The notes below the pieces were generated by a model. The model made no database searches, was not told the origin of the DNA, and worked only from the letters and a program-made list of their open reading frames with translations. Shown here in pieces: positions 49,529 through 62,879 of a DNA stretch of 64,000 nucleotides (positions are counted from its first letter, which is position 1; the number at the start of each line of letters is the position of its first letter). Source of the stretch: Hydra vulgaris (Eukaryota > Cnidaria > Hydrozoa > Anthoathecata > Hydridae); the NCBI RefSeq assembly GCF_038396675.1, contig NC_088928.1:19656501-19720500 (forward strand). The letters run 5' to 3'. A program made the position numbers and the translations under genes.

Positions 49529-50951
49529 AGTGCGCTGTTAATGATGGTGAGACATAACAAATATTAAAGATCAAAAATACAAAGCAAAGTTTTTTTTAAA
49601 TTCTTTTTTTTTTAATTTTGTGTCCTGGCTTTTATTTTTCCATTTAAAATGGTTTACTGCATCCTCATTGATCTTCGCTGTCTGACAGCCTTCTAGCAAA
49701 TGTTTGTAAAAGCATTTTACAAACATTTGCTAGAAGACCCGGCCTAGCTTGACTCAAGACATTGGTTGGCACAGATCTCAGTTAAATGTCTGTTAATAAC
49801 AGATGTTACTTTAGAATTCAAAAAGAACATAAGTTTCAAAAATGTTAACAATAATATGGAAATAATAAATGTAGTTATTTCCTTTATGTAAATTACTTGT
49901 TTTTGTCACTTGAATATTGATGTAAATAGAAAAAAAAATATTTTTTATTTCAAGAAGTTAGACCATTGGTATAAATCTGAATACTTCATCATTCAGGGTA
50001 GTAAAAAATTTGAATGCCCTGCAAAGGTTAACATGATAGAGGTTGTATACTTTACTAACTTCAAAGTAATAAGTTTTGTGAGCGTTGAAATATTTCAAAA
50101 ACTCTTTAAACTAATTTTTTACTCAGATTTTTTTTTAGGTTGTTAATTCAAGTAGTTCTTGCAGGAGACAAGTGTCTAAAAGTATTCACAGTGCTTTGTC
50201 ATAATAAATGTTATGACATTCTAGAAAATTTAAGGTTGAGATTCTAGAAAATTTTCGATTGTTGACAACTTAATGTCACAAAAATCATCCTCATGGAAAG
50301 ATAAAATTACACATAGCTTTTATAGAAGTTGTAGGTATTTTTATAATTGCATTTGCTTTAACAAGTAGTTATTTTCTATAAGTGTTTACTTTAAAAGTTT
50401 ACATTACTATGGTAGTAAAAAACTATATTAGTAAAAAAATTGTTTAGAGTGAACTTCTGTCTCAAAAAATAGACTAATGGTTGTCAAGTAAAATTTCTGA
50501 GTTTGTTAAACAAGGCATTTCGAATATTCGTGAGATAAAAAAAATCTTTTGACTAACTGTTAATAAGATGTTCGGAGAAAAAAAATCTTCCAACTCCTAA
50601 AAACTGTAGATTTTATCCAAGAAATGATATTATACGTGCTCATATATTTATGGAATGTAAAAAGCAAAGGTAAAAATATAACATCAATTGAGGAGTGGAC
50701 TTGCAAAGCCAGATAATTCACTTTTTTTTCATTGTGAGATAATGGCAAAAAATGTAAATCGAATAGCTAAAAATTAAAAAAATAAAAAAACAATAGATAT
50801 CATTAAAAGAATGTTTAAAACAAAAATTTGAAAATTATGCTTTTTTGATTTTATTTTTATTGCATTTAAAAAAAAACTTTTTATCTGGTTTTGCATGCCA
50901 ATTATTTTTATATCTGATTTTCATTGGAAATTTATTTCTAACTAGTTTTCA
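49529..50951. other. Unassigned AT-rich DNA
   Basis: No gene recognised. It contains the 22-bp-arm hairpin at 49690-49736. It forms the left flank of the 2,219-bp tandem array. Confidence 0.5.
49690..49736. repeat. Hairpin with 22-bp perfect arms
   Basis: Left arm 49690-49711, 3-nt spacer GCA, right arm 49715-49736 as its exact reverse complement. Confidence 0.93.
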
Positions 50952-51730
50952 AAAAAGTTTTATAAAGTCAACTTGACTAGTGACGTTTTTTTTAATTAAT
51001 AATATAATATTGTGCAAAATGCCCCTCTGCCTTAGAAAATAAGTAATTTTAATTAAAATCATTTAAAAAAAATTTTAGTAAGTTTTTTTTTAATGATTTT
51101 TTCTGTAAATAATGTCCATCATTTTTATATAACGTTTTTAAAACAAAATGTTGATTAGATAAAAACTTTATACACTTAGTCATTCCTCCTCATTTTTTTT
51201 TAGTCATCAAGGAACTTTTATTCTCTCAAGGAATTATCCAGATATATCTGTATAGTTCTTTCAGCTTTTAGTTTTTCCGGATTTCCAAAAAGTTTTCTGT
51301 GATAAAAAGTTAAAGTATATGTTTTTTAACCTTTTCAGTCAATACCATATAAAAATAACAAAAAGTTTCTGAAAAAGTTAAAATTTGCCCAATGTTTACC
51401 ACATTTTTAAATAGATGACCCAATGATTTTTGTCTTTTTCATATATTTCAAGAAAGCATTTATTTTTGTTGTTCCACATACTTTTTCATCTTCTTTCAAT
51501 TTTTTAATTCTGAACTTACAAAGATTTCTTTGCATTTCTACCACCTTCATGTTGCAAATAAATATATTGTGTACAAATATACCAATGTTGTTTGTATACT
51601 TGTTTGTATTGGCCTTTATAATTTACTCATATTTTGTATTAAATTGTATTATTTGTTATAGTTAGGTCAGGTCAGGTTTTCTTGTTCAATGCAATTTTTG
51701 ATTAGTTGAGGCAAAAGTTGCTCATTGTGT

Positions 51731-51778
51731 CAAACCCTAATAAATTCAACAGTTTGTTGTTGAATTTATTAGGGTTTG
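51731..51778. repeat. Hairpin with 21-bp perfect arms in the tandem unit
   Basis: Left arm 51731-51751 (starts CAAACCCTAATAAATTC), 6-nt loop, right arm 51758-51778. Repeated in every unit at +2,219-bp steps (53950, 56169, 58388, 60607, 62826). It sits just beyond the stop of the LINE frame. Confidence 0.93.
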
Positions 51779-51784
51779 AGGAAA

Positions 51785-53127
51785 ATGAAAGTTGACTTCA
51801 TCAATCTAGTGAGTAAATTTGAAATGTTGGATTAGGTCACCTCTTTTCCTGCGATTCTTAAGTGATGTTAGTTTCAGCATTTGTAATCTTTTTTCATATG
51901 GTAGATGTTTTATCTCAGATATTGTTTGTGTTACACGCCTTTGAACTTTCTCTATCATCGCAATATCTTTTTTTAGGTGAGGAGACCAAACCTGTACTGT
52001 AAAATCTAGATGTGGACGAATGTAGGCAAAGTATAGTGTTTTCCATAAAACTAGTGTGCAGATACAAAAAGCTTTTTTGAGACAATTGAGCATTTGATTT
52101 GCAATTGAGACTGCTGTTTCGACTTGAGTTTTGACCTTTAAGTCATTGGAAACAATAAACGCAAGGTCTCGTTCAACTATCATTTCTTTCAATGTGCAAC
52201 AGGTTCCATCTGACTGTTTTATTGTGTATGAGTGTGTTGACTGTTAATGTGTCTCACATGAATAACCCTGCATTTATTGTTGTTAAAAGGCATCAGCCAG
52301 TTGTGTGACCAGTCAACTATTTTATCTACGTCAGCTTGAAGAAAGGTGGCATCTTGCAGCGATTTGATGATTATAATAACTTTACCATCATCAGCATAAA
52401 GTTTTATATGGCGTACAATGTTGTCTGGGAAATCATAAATGAATAAGATGAAAAGCAGTGGACCAAGAACCAAACCCTGTGGCACACCGCTAATTAATGG
52501 GACCCACTCAGATGTTAATCCGTCTAATAATACTCTCTGTAGCCGACCATTTAACTATTTCTCAATCCATTTTAGCAGAGTGTCACTAATGCCATAAGCT
52601 CGCAGTTAGTGTAACAAACACCTGTGTGGGACTTTGTCAAATGCTTTGGCAAAGTCTGTATAAATAACATCTATGGGAAACTCTAGGTCAGGCTTGGTCG
52701 GGAAGCAGGAGCGATCGCTCTCGATTACTGACCACGGAAATAATATTCAGTTGCGAAAAACTGACCAGATTTTTTAGTCGTTTTGAGAGCATTTAAGTTT
52801 ATGTTTAAAAAATTTTCTTTTATGGACATACATGGAAGCATATATAAACGAATGTTTTCAAAACTTCTGAACACATGGAAATATACATAATCTTCTGAAT
52901 ACATGGAAACATAACACATACCACTTATCATCAACTAAAGTAGATGGTATGTGTTCTGCAATAGATTTTTTGTAGATATTAACAAGTTGAAATTATCATT
53001 AACTGTATGACCTTCAAACATGGTATTCCAGTTGTTTCAAGCTATTTTGATAGAGATTGCATCGTAATCGGCTCGACTCCAGATTAAGTGTAGATTTGAG
53101 AGTTTTGGTGCTGTTTCTTTGAAATGA
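51785..53127 (-). pseudogene. LINE fragment in array unit 1
   Basis: Minus strand. Pre-RT linker WSRADYDAISIKI, NNWNTMFEGHTVNDNFNLL (about 53090-52960), then about 230 bp without similarity to the family (52700-52930), then RT blocks DVIYTDFAKAFDKVPH (about 52670-52620), SGVPQGLVLGPLLFILF, IKLYADDGKV (YADD codons at 52387-52398), WLMPFNNNKCRVIHV, and the C-terminal block ERDLAFIVSNDLKV, YIRPHLDFTVQVWSPHLKKD, EKVQRRVTQ and LPYEKRLQMLKLTSLKNRR. This wording is of the CR1/L2-like group common in animals. It differs from the 21-25 kb family. In-frame stops at 52606-52608 and 52555-52557 and a frameshift near 52215-52245 inactivate it. The usual PQGSVLGP motif reads PQGLVLGP. Confidence 0.88.
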
Positions 53128-54003
53128 ACAACTAATATACCTATAATAACTAATATAACTAATATAATATAAAAAGTTTTATAAAGTCAACTTGACTAGT
53201 GACGTTTTTTTTAATTAATAATATAATATTGTGCAAAATGCCCCTCTGCCTTAGAAAATAAGTAATTTTAATTAAAATCATTTAAAAAAAATTTTAGTAA
53301 GTTTTTTTTTAATGATTTTTTCTGTAAATAATGTCCATCATTTTTATATAACGTTTTTAAAACAAAATGTTGATTAGATAAAAACTTTATACACTTAGTC
53401 ATTCCTCCTCATTTTTTTTTAGTCATCAAGGAACTTTTATTCTCTCAAGGAATTATCCAGATATATCTGTATAGTTCTTTCAGCTTTTAGTTTTTCCGGA
53501 TTTCCAAAAAGTTTTCTGTGATAAAAAGTTAAAGTATATGTTTTTTAACCTTTTCAGTCAATACCATATAAAAATAACAAAAAGTTTCTGAAAAAGTTAA
53601 AATTTGCCCAATGTTTACCACATTTTTAAATAGATGACCCAATGATTTTTGTCTTTTTCATATATTTCAAGAAAGCATTTATTTTTGTTGTTCCACATAC
53701 TTTTTCATCTTCTTTCAATTTTTTAATTCTGAACTTACAAAGATTTCTTTGCATTTCTACCACCTTCATGTTGCAAATAAATATATTGTGTACAAATATA
53801 CCAATGTTGTTTGTATACTTGTTTGTATTGGCCTTTATAATTTACTCATATTTTGTATTAAATTGTATTATTTGTTATAGTTAGGTCAGGTCAGGTTTTC
53901 TTGTTCAATGCAATTTTTGATTAGTTGAGGCAAAAGTTGCTCATTGTGTCAAACCCTAATAAATTCAACAGTTTGTTGTTGAATTTATTAGGGTTTGAGG
54001 AAA

Positions 54004-55346
54004 ATGAAAGTTGACTTCATCAATCTAGTGAGTAAATTTGAAATGTTGGATTAGGTCACCTCTTTTCCTGCGATTCTTAAGTGATGTTAGTTTCAGCATT
54101 TGTAATCTTTTTTCATATGGTAGATGTTTTATCTCAGATATTGTTTGTGTTACACGCCTTTGAACTTTCTCTATCATCGCAATATCTTTTTTTAGGTGAG
54201 GAGACCAAACCTGTACTGTAAAATCTAGATGTGGACGAATGTAGGCAAAGTATAGTGTTTTCCATAAAACTAGTGTGCAGATACAAAAAGCTTTTTTGAG
54301 ACAATTGAGCATTTGATTTGCAATTGAGACTGCTGTTTCGACTTGAGTTTTGACCTTTAAGTCATTGGAAACAATAAACCCAAGGTCTCGTTCAACTATC
54401 ATTTCTTTCAATGTGCAACAGGTTCCATCTGACTGTTTTATTGTGTATGAGTGTGTTGACTGTTAATGTGTCTCACATGAATAACCCTGCATTTATTGTT
54501 GTTAAAAGGCATCAGCCAGTTGTGTGACCAGTCAACTATTTTATCTACGTCAGCTTGAAGAAAGGTGGCATCTTGCAGCGATTTGATGATTATAATAACT
54601 TTACCATCATCAGCATAAAGTTTTATATGGCGTACAATGTTGTCTGGGAAATCATAAATGAATAAGATGAAAAGCAGTGGACCAAGAACCAAACCCTGTG
54701 GCACACCGCTAATTAATGGGACCCACTCAGATGTTAATCCGTCTAATAATACTCTCTGTAGCCGACCATTTAACTATTTCTCAATCCATTTTAGCAGAGT
54801 GTCACTAATGCCATAAGCTCGCAGTTAGTGTAACAAACACCTGTGTGGGACTTTGTCAAATGCTTTGGCAAAGTCTGTATAAATAACATCTATGGGAAAC
54901 TCTAGGTCAGGCTTGGTCGGGAAGCAGGAGCGATCGCTCTCGATTACTGACCACGGAAATAATATTCAGTTGCGAAAAACTGACCAGATTTTTTAGTCGT
55001 TTTGAGAGCATTTAAGTTTATGTTTAAAAAATTTTCTTTTATGGACATACATGGAAGCATATATAAACGAATGTTTTCAAAACTTCTGAACACATGGAAA
55101 TATACATAATCTTCTGAATACATGGAAACATAACACATACCACTTATCATCAACTAAAGTAGATGGTATGTGTTCTGCAATAGATTTTTTGTAGATATTA
55201 ACAAGTTGAAATTATCATTAACTGTATGACCTTCAAACATGGTATTCCAGTTGTTTCAAGCTATTTTGATAGAGATTGCATCGTAATCGGCTCGACTCCA
55301 GATTAAGTGTAGATTTGAGAGTTTTGGTGCTGTTTCTTTGAAATGA
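54004..55346 (-). pseudogene. LINE fragment in array unit 2
   Basis: Same fragment as in unit 1 with the same stops and frameshift; the C-terminal block reads ERDLGFIV because of the single base difference (54380 C). The ERDLG form is the usual one in this LINE group. Confidence 0.88.
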
Positions 55347-56222
55347 ACAACTAATATACCTATAATAACTAATATAACTAATATAATATAAAAAGTTTTA
55401 TAAAGTCAACTTGACTAGTGACGTTTTTTTTAATTAATAATATAATATTGTGCAAAATGCCCCTCTGCCTTAGAAAATAAGTAATTTTAATTAAAATCAT
55501 TTAAAAAAAATTTTAGTAAGTTTTTTTTTAATGATTTTTTCTGTAAATAATGTCCATCATTTTTATATAACGTTTTTAAAACAAAATGTTGATTAGATAA
55601 AAACTTTATACACTTAGTCATTCCTCCTCATTTTTTTTTAGTCATCAAGGAACTTTTATTCTCTCAAGGAATTATCCAGATATATCTGTATAGTTCTTTC
55701 AGCTTTTAGTTTTTCCGGATTTCCAAAAAGTTTTCTGTGATAAAAAGTTAAAGTATATGTTTTTTAACCTTTTCAGTCAATACCATATAAAAATAACAAA
55801 AAGTTTCTGAAAAAGTTAAAATTTGCCCAATGTTTACCACATTTTTAAATAGATGACCCAATGATTTTTGTCTTTTTCATATATTTCAAGAAAGCATTTA
55901 TTTTTGTTGTTCCACATACTTTTTCATCTTCTTTCAATTTTTTAATTCTGAACTTACAAAGATTTCTTTGCATTTCTACCACCTTCATGTTGCAAATAAA
56001 TATATTGTGTACAAATATACCAATGTTGTTTGTATACTTGTTTGTATTGGCCTTTATAATTTACTCATATTTTGTATTAAATTGTATTATTTGTTATAGT
56101 TAGGTCAGGTCAGGTTTTCTTGTTCAATGCAATTTTTGATTAGTTGAGGCAAAAGTTGCTCATTGTGTCAAACCCTAATAAATTCAACAGTTTGTTGTTG
56201 AATTTATTAGGGTTTGAGGAAA

Positions 56223-57565
56223 ATGAAAGTTGACTTCATCAATCTAGTGAGTAAATTTGAAATGTTGGATTAGGTCACCTCTTTTCCTGCGATTCTTAAG
56301 TGATGTTAGTTTCAGCATTTGTAATCTTTTTTCATATGGTAGATGTTTTATCTCAGATATTGTTTGTGTTACACGCCTTTGAACTTTCTCTATCATCGCA
56401 ATATCTTTTTTTAGGTGAGGAGACCAAACCTGTACTGTAAAATCTAGATGTGGACGAATGTAGGCAAAGTATAGTGTTTTCCATAAAACTAGTGTGCAGA
56501 TACAAAAAGCTTTTTTGAGACAATTGAGCATTTGATTTGCAATTGAGACTGCTGTTTCGACTTGAGTTTTGACCTTTAAGTCATTGGAAACAATAAACCC
56601 AAGGTCTCGTTCAACTATCATTTCTTTCAATGTGCAACAGGTTCCATCTGACTGTTTTATTGTGTATGAGTGTGTTGACTGTTAATGTGTCTCACATGAA
56701 TAACCCTGCATTTATTGTTGTTAAAAGGCATCAGCCAGTTGTGTGACCAGTCAACTATTTTATCTACGTCAGCTTGAAGAAAGGTGGCATCTTGCAGCGA
56801 TTTGATGATTATAATAACTTTACCATCATCAGCATAAAGTTTTATATGGCGTACAATGTTGTCTGGGAAATCATAAATGAATAAGATGAAAAGCAGTGGA
56901 CCAAGAACCAAACCCTGTGGCACACCGCTAATTAATGGGACCCACTCAGATGTTAATCCGTCTAATAATACTCTCTGTAGCCGACCATTTAACTATTTCT
57001 CAATCCATTTTAGCAGAGTGTCACTAATGCCATAAGCTCGCAGTTAGTGTAACAAACACCTGTGTGGGACTTTGTCAAATGCTTTGGCAAAGTCTGTATA
57101 AATAACATCTATGGGAAACTCTAGGTCAGGCTTGGTCGGGAAGCAGGAGCGATCGCTCTCGATTACTGACCACGGAAATAATATTCAGTTGCGAAAAACT
57201 GACCAGATTTTTTAGTCGTTTTGAGAGCATTTAAGTTTATGTTTAAAAAATTTTCTTTTATGGACATACATGGAAGCATATATAAACGAATGTTTTCAAA
57301 ACTTCTGAACACATGGAAATATACATAATCTTCTGAATACATGGAAACATAACACATACCACTTATCATCAACTAAAGTAGATGGTATGTGTTCTGCAAT
57401 AGATTTTTTGTAGATATTAACAAGTTGAAATTATCATTAACTGTATGACCTTCAAACATGGTATTCCAGTTGTTTCAAGCTATTTTGATAGAGATTGCAT
57501 CGTAATCGGCTCGACTCCAGATTAAGTGTAGATTTGAGAGTTTTGGTGCTGTTTCTTTGAAATGA
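56223..57565 (-). pseudogene. LINE fragment in array unit 3
   Basis: No difference from unit 2 was seen in the translated blocks (ERDLG form). Confidence 0.88.
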
Positions 57566-58441
57566 ACAACTAATATACCTATAATAACTAATATAACTAA
57601 TATAATATAAAAAGTTTTATAAAGTCAACTTGACTAGTGACGTTTTTTTTAATTAATAATATAATATTGTGCAAAATGCCCCTCTGCCTTAGAAAATAAG
57701 TAATTTTAATTAAAATCATTTAAAAAAAATTTTAGTAAGTTTTTTTTTAATGATTTTTTCTGTAAATAATGTCCATCATTTTTATATAACGTTTTTAAAA
57801 CAAAATGTTGATTAGATAAAAACTTTATACACTTAGTCATTCCTCCTCATTTTTTTTTAGTCATCAAGGAACTTTTATTCTCTCAAGGAATTATCCAGAT
57901 ATATCTGTATAGTTCTTTCAGCTTTTAGTTTTTCCGGATTTCCAAAAAGTTTTCTGTGATAAAAAGTTAAAGTATATGTTTTTTAACCTTTTCAGTCAAT
58001 ACCATATAAAAATAACAAAAAGTTTCTGAAAAAGTTAAAATTTGCCCAATGTTTACCACATTTTTAAATAGATGACCCAATGATTTTTGTCTTTTTCATA
58101 TATTTCAAGAAAGCATTTATTTTTGTTGTTCCACATACTTTTTCATCTTCTTTCAATTTTTTAATTCTGAACTTACAAAGATTTCTTTGCATTTCTACCA
58201 CCTTCATGTTGCAAATAAATATATTGTGTACAAATATACCAATGTTGTTTGTATACTTGTTTGTATTGGCCTTTATAATTTACTCATATTTTGTATTAAA
58301 TTGTATTATTTGTTATAGTTAGGTCAGGTCAGGTTTTCTTGTTCAATGCAATTTTTGATTAGTTGAGGCAAAAGTTGCTCATTGTGTCAAACCCTAATAA
58401 ATTCAACAGTTTGTTGTTGAATTTATTAGGGTTTGAGGAAA

Positions 58442-59784
58442 ATGAAAGTTGACTTCATCAATCTAGTGAGTAAATTTGAAATGTTGGATTAGGTCACCTC
58501 TTTTCCTGCGATTCTTAAGTGATGTTAGTTTCAGCATTTGTAATCTTTTTTCATATGGTAGATGTTTTATCTCAGATATTGTTTGTGTTACACGCCTTTG
58601 AACTTTCTCTATCATCGCAATATCTTTTTTTAGGTGAGGAGACCAAACCTGTACTGTAAAATCTAGATGTGGACGAATGTAGGCAAAGTATAGTGTTTTC
58701 CATAAAACTAGTGTGCAGATACAAAAAGCTTTTTTGAGACAATTGAGCATTTGATTTGCAATTGAGACTGCTGTTTCGACTTGAGTTTTGACCTTTAAGT
58801 CATTGGAAACAATAAACCCAAGGTCTCGTTCAACTATCATTTCTTTCAATGTGCAACAGGTTCCATCTGACTGTTTTATTGTGTATGAGTGTGTTGACTG
58901 TTAATGTGTCTCACATGAATAACCCTGCATTTATTGTTGTTAAAAGGCATCAGCCAGTTGTGTGACCAGTCAACTATTTTATCTACGTCAGCTTGAAGAA
59001 AGGTGGCATCTTGCAGCGATTTGATGATTATAATAACTTTACCATCATCAGCATAAAGTTTTATATGGCGTACAATGTTGTCTGGGAAATCATAAATGAA
59101 TAAGATGAAAAGCAGTGGACCAAGAACCAAACCCTGTGGCACACCGCTAATTAATGGGACCCACTCAGATGTTAATCCGTCTAATAATACTCTCTGTAGC
59201 CGACCATTTAACTATTTCTCAATCCATTTTAGCAGAGTGTCACTAATGCCATAAGCTCGCAGTTAGTGTAACAAACACCTGTGTGGGACTTTGTCAAATG
59301 CTTTGGCAAAGTCTGTATAAATAACATCTATGGGAAACTCTAGGTCAGGCTTGGTCGGGAAGCAGGAGCGATCGCTCTCGATTACTGACCACGGAAATAA
59401 TATTCAGTTGCGAAAAACTGACCAGATTTTTTAGTCGTTTTGAGAGCATTTAAGTTTATGTTTAAAAAATTTTCTTTTATGGACATACATGGAAGCATAT
59501 ATAAACGAATGTTTTCAAAACTTCTGAACACATGGAAATATACATAATCTTCTGAATACATGGAAACATAACACATACCACTTATCATCAACTAAAGTAG
59601 ATGGTATGTGTTCTGCAATAGATTTTTTGTAGATATTAACAAGTTGAAATTATCATTAACTGTATGACCTTCAAACATGGTATTCCAGTTGTTTCAAGCT
59701 ATTTTGATAGAGATTGCATCGTAATCGGCTCGACTCCAGATTAAGTGTAGATTTGAGAGTTTTGGTGCTGTTTCTTTGAAATGA
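58442..59784 (-). pseudogene. LINE fragment in array unit 4
   Basis: No difference from unit 2 was seen in the translated blocks. Confidence 0.88.
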
Positions 59785-60660
59785 ACAACTAATATACCTA
59801 TAATAACTAATATAACTAATATAATATAAAAAGTTTTATAAAGTCAACTTGACTAGTGACGTTTTTTTTAATTAATAATATAATATTGTGCAAAATGCCC
59901 CTCTGCCTTAGAAAATAAGTAATTTTAATTAAAATCATTTAAAAAAAATTTTAGTAAGTTTTTTTTTAATGATTTTTTCTGTAAATAATGTCCATCATTT
60001 TTATATAACGTTTTTAAAACAAAATGTTGATTAGATAAAAACTTTATACACTTAGTCATTCCTCCTCATTTTTTTTTAGTCATCAAGGAACTTTTATTCT
60101 CTCAAGGAATTATCCAGATATATCTGTATAGTTCTTTCAGCTTTTAGTTTTTCCGGATTTCCAAAAAGTTTTCTGTGATAAAAAGTTAAAGTATATGTTT
60201 TTTAACCTTTTCAGTCAATACCATATAAAAATAACAAAAAGTTTCTGAAAAAGTTAAAATTTGCCCAATGTTTACCACATTTTTAAATAGATGACCCAAT
60301 GATTTTTGTCTTTTTCATATATTTCAAGAAAGCATTTATTTTTGTTGTTCCACATACTTTTTCATCTTCTTTCAATTTTTTAATTCTGAACTTACAAAGA
60401 TTTCTTTGCATTTCTACCACCTTCATGTTGCAAATAAATATATTGTGTACAAATATACCAATGTTGTTTGTATACTTGTTTGTATTGGCCTTTATAATTT
60501 ACTCATATTTTGTATTAAATTGTATTATTTGTTATAGTTAGGTCAGGTCAGGTTTTCTTGTTCAATGCAATTTTTGATTAGTTGAGGCAAAAGTTGCTCA
60601 TTGTGTCAAACCCTAATAAATTCAACAGTTTGTTGTTGAATTTATTAGGGTTTGAGGAAA

Positions 60661-62003
60661 ATGAAAGTTGACTTCATCAATCTAGTGAGTAAATTTGAAA
60701 TGTTGGATTAGGTCACCTCTTTTCCTGCGATTCTTAAGTGATGTTAGTTTCAGCATTTGTAATCTTTTTTCATATGGTAGATGTTTTATCTCAGATATTG
60801 TTTGTGTTACACGCCTTTGAACTTTCTCTATCATCGCAATATCTTTTTTTAGGTGAGGAGACCAAACCTGTACTGTAAAATCTAGATGTGGACGAATGTA
60901 GGCAAAGTATAGTGTTTTCCATAAAACTAGTGTGCAGATACAAAAAGCTTTTTTGAGACAATTGAGCATTTGATTTGCAATTGAGACTGCTGTTTCGACT
61001 TGAGTTTTGACCTTTAAGTCATTGGAAACAATAAACCCAAGGTCTCGTTCAACTATCATTTCTTTCAATGTGCAACAGGTTCCATCTGACTGTTTTATTG
61101 TGTATGAGTGTGTTGACTGTTAATGTGTCTCACATGAATAACCCTGCATTTATTGTTGTTAAAAGGCATCAGCCAGTTGTGTGACCAGTCAACTATTTTA
61201 TCTACGTCAGCTTGAAGAAAGGTGGCATCTTGCAGCGATTTGATGATTATAATAACTTTACCATCATCAGCATAAAGTTTTATATGGCGTACAATGTTGT
61301 CTGGGAAATCATAAATGAATAAGATGAAAAGCAGTGGACCAAGAACCAAACCCTGTGGCACACCGCTAATTAATGGGACCCACTCAGATGTTAATCCGTC
61401 TAATAATACTCTCTGTAGCCGACCATTTAACTATTTCTCAATCCATTTTAGCAGAGTGTCACTAATGCCATAAGCTCGCAGTTAGTGTAACAAACACCTG
61501 TGTGGGACTTTGTCAAATGCTTTGGCAAAGTCTGTATAAATAACATCTATGGGAAACTCTAGGTCAGGCTTGGTCGGGAAGCAGGAGCGATCGCTCTCGA
61601 TTACTGACCACGGAAATAATATTCAGTTGCGAAAAACTGACCAGATTTTTTAGTCGTTTTGAGAGCATTTAAGTTTATGTTTAAAAAATTTTCTTTTATG
61701 GACATACATGGAAGCATATATAAACGAATGTTTTCAAAACTTCTGAACACATGGAAATATACATAATCTTCTGAATACATGGAAACATAACACATACCAC
61801 TTATCATCAACTAAAGTAGATGGTATGTGTTCTGCAATAGATTTTTTGTAGATATTAACAAGTTGAAATTATCATTAACTGTATGACCTTCAAACATGGT
61901 ATTCCAGTTGTTTCAAGCTATTTTGATAGAGATTGCATCGTAATCGGCTCGACTCCAGATTAAGTGTAGATTTGAGAGTTTTGGTGCTGTTTCTTTGAAA
62001 TGA
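60661..62003 (-). pseudogene. LINE fragment in array unit 5
   Basis: No difference from unit 2 was seen in the translated blocks. Confidence 0.88.
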
Positions 62004-62879
62004 ACAACTAATATACCTATAATAACTAATATAACTAATATAATATAAAAAGTTTTATAAAGTCAACTTGACTAGTGACGTTTTTTTTAATTAATAATAT
62101 AATATTGTGCAAAATGCCCCTCTGCCTTAGAAAATAAGTAATTTTAATTAAAATCATTTAAAAAAAATTTTAGTAAGTTTTTTTTTAATGATTTTTTCTG
62201 TAAATAATGTCCATCATTTTTATATAACGTTTTTAAAACAAAATGTTGATTAGATAAAAACTTTATACACTTAGTCATTCCTCCTCATTTTTTTTTAGTC
62301 ATCAAGGAACTTTTATTCTCTCAAGGAATTATCCAGATATATCTGTATAGTTCTTTCAGCTTTTAGTTTTTCCGGATTTCCAAAAAGTTTTCTGTGATAA
62401 AAAGTTAAAGTATATGTTTTTTAACCTTTTCAGTCAATACCATATAAAAATAACAAAAAGTTTCTGAAAAAGTTAAAATTTGCCCAATGTTTACCACATT
62501 TTTAAATAGATGACCCAATGATTTTTGTCTTTTTCATATATTTCAAGAAAGCATTTATTTTTGTTGTTCCACATACTTTTTCATCTTCTTTCAATTTTTT
62601 AATTCTGAACTTACAAAGATTTCTTTGCATTTCTACCACCTTCATGTTGCAAATAAATATATTGTGTACAAATATACCAATGTTGTTTGTATACTTGTTT
62701 GTATTGGCCTTTATAATTTACTCATATTTTGTATTAAATTGTATTATTTGTTATAGTTAGGTCAGGTCAGGTTTTCTTGTTCAATGCAATTTTTGATTAG
62801 TTGAGGCAAAAGTTGCTCATTGTGTCAAACCCTAATAAATTCAACAGTTTGTTGTTGAATTTATTAGGGTTTGAGGAAA

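Noticed and set aside
51423-51665. 80-codon hydrophobic plus-strand frame repeated in each array unit
   Set aside because: Its repetition comes from the array itself. Phe/Ile/Leu richness is what AT-rich DNA gives by default, and it lacks any recognisable membrane-protein family feature.
51751-51778. Telomere-like TTAGGG/AAACCCT within the array hairpin
   Set aside because: Only a single occurrence of the hexamer per arm, with no tandem telomeric repeats.
52725-52934. 69-codon minus-strand frame repeated in each array unit
   Set aside because: It lies between two parts of the LINE where family similarity is missing. Probably an insertion or divergent linker; no motif supports an independent gene.
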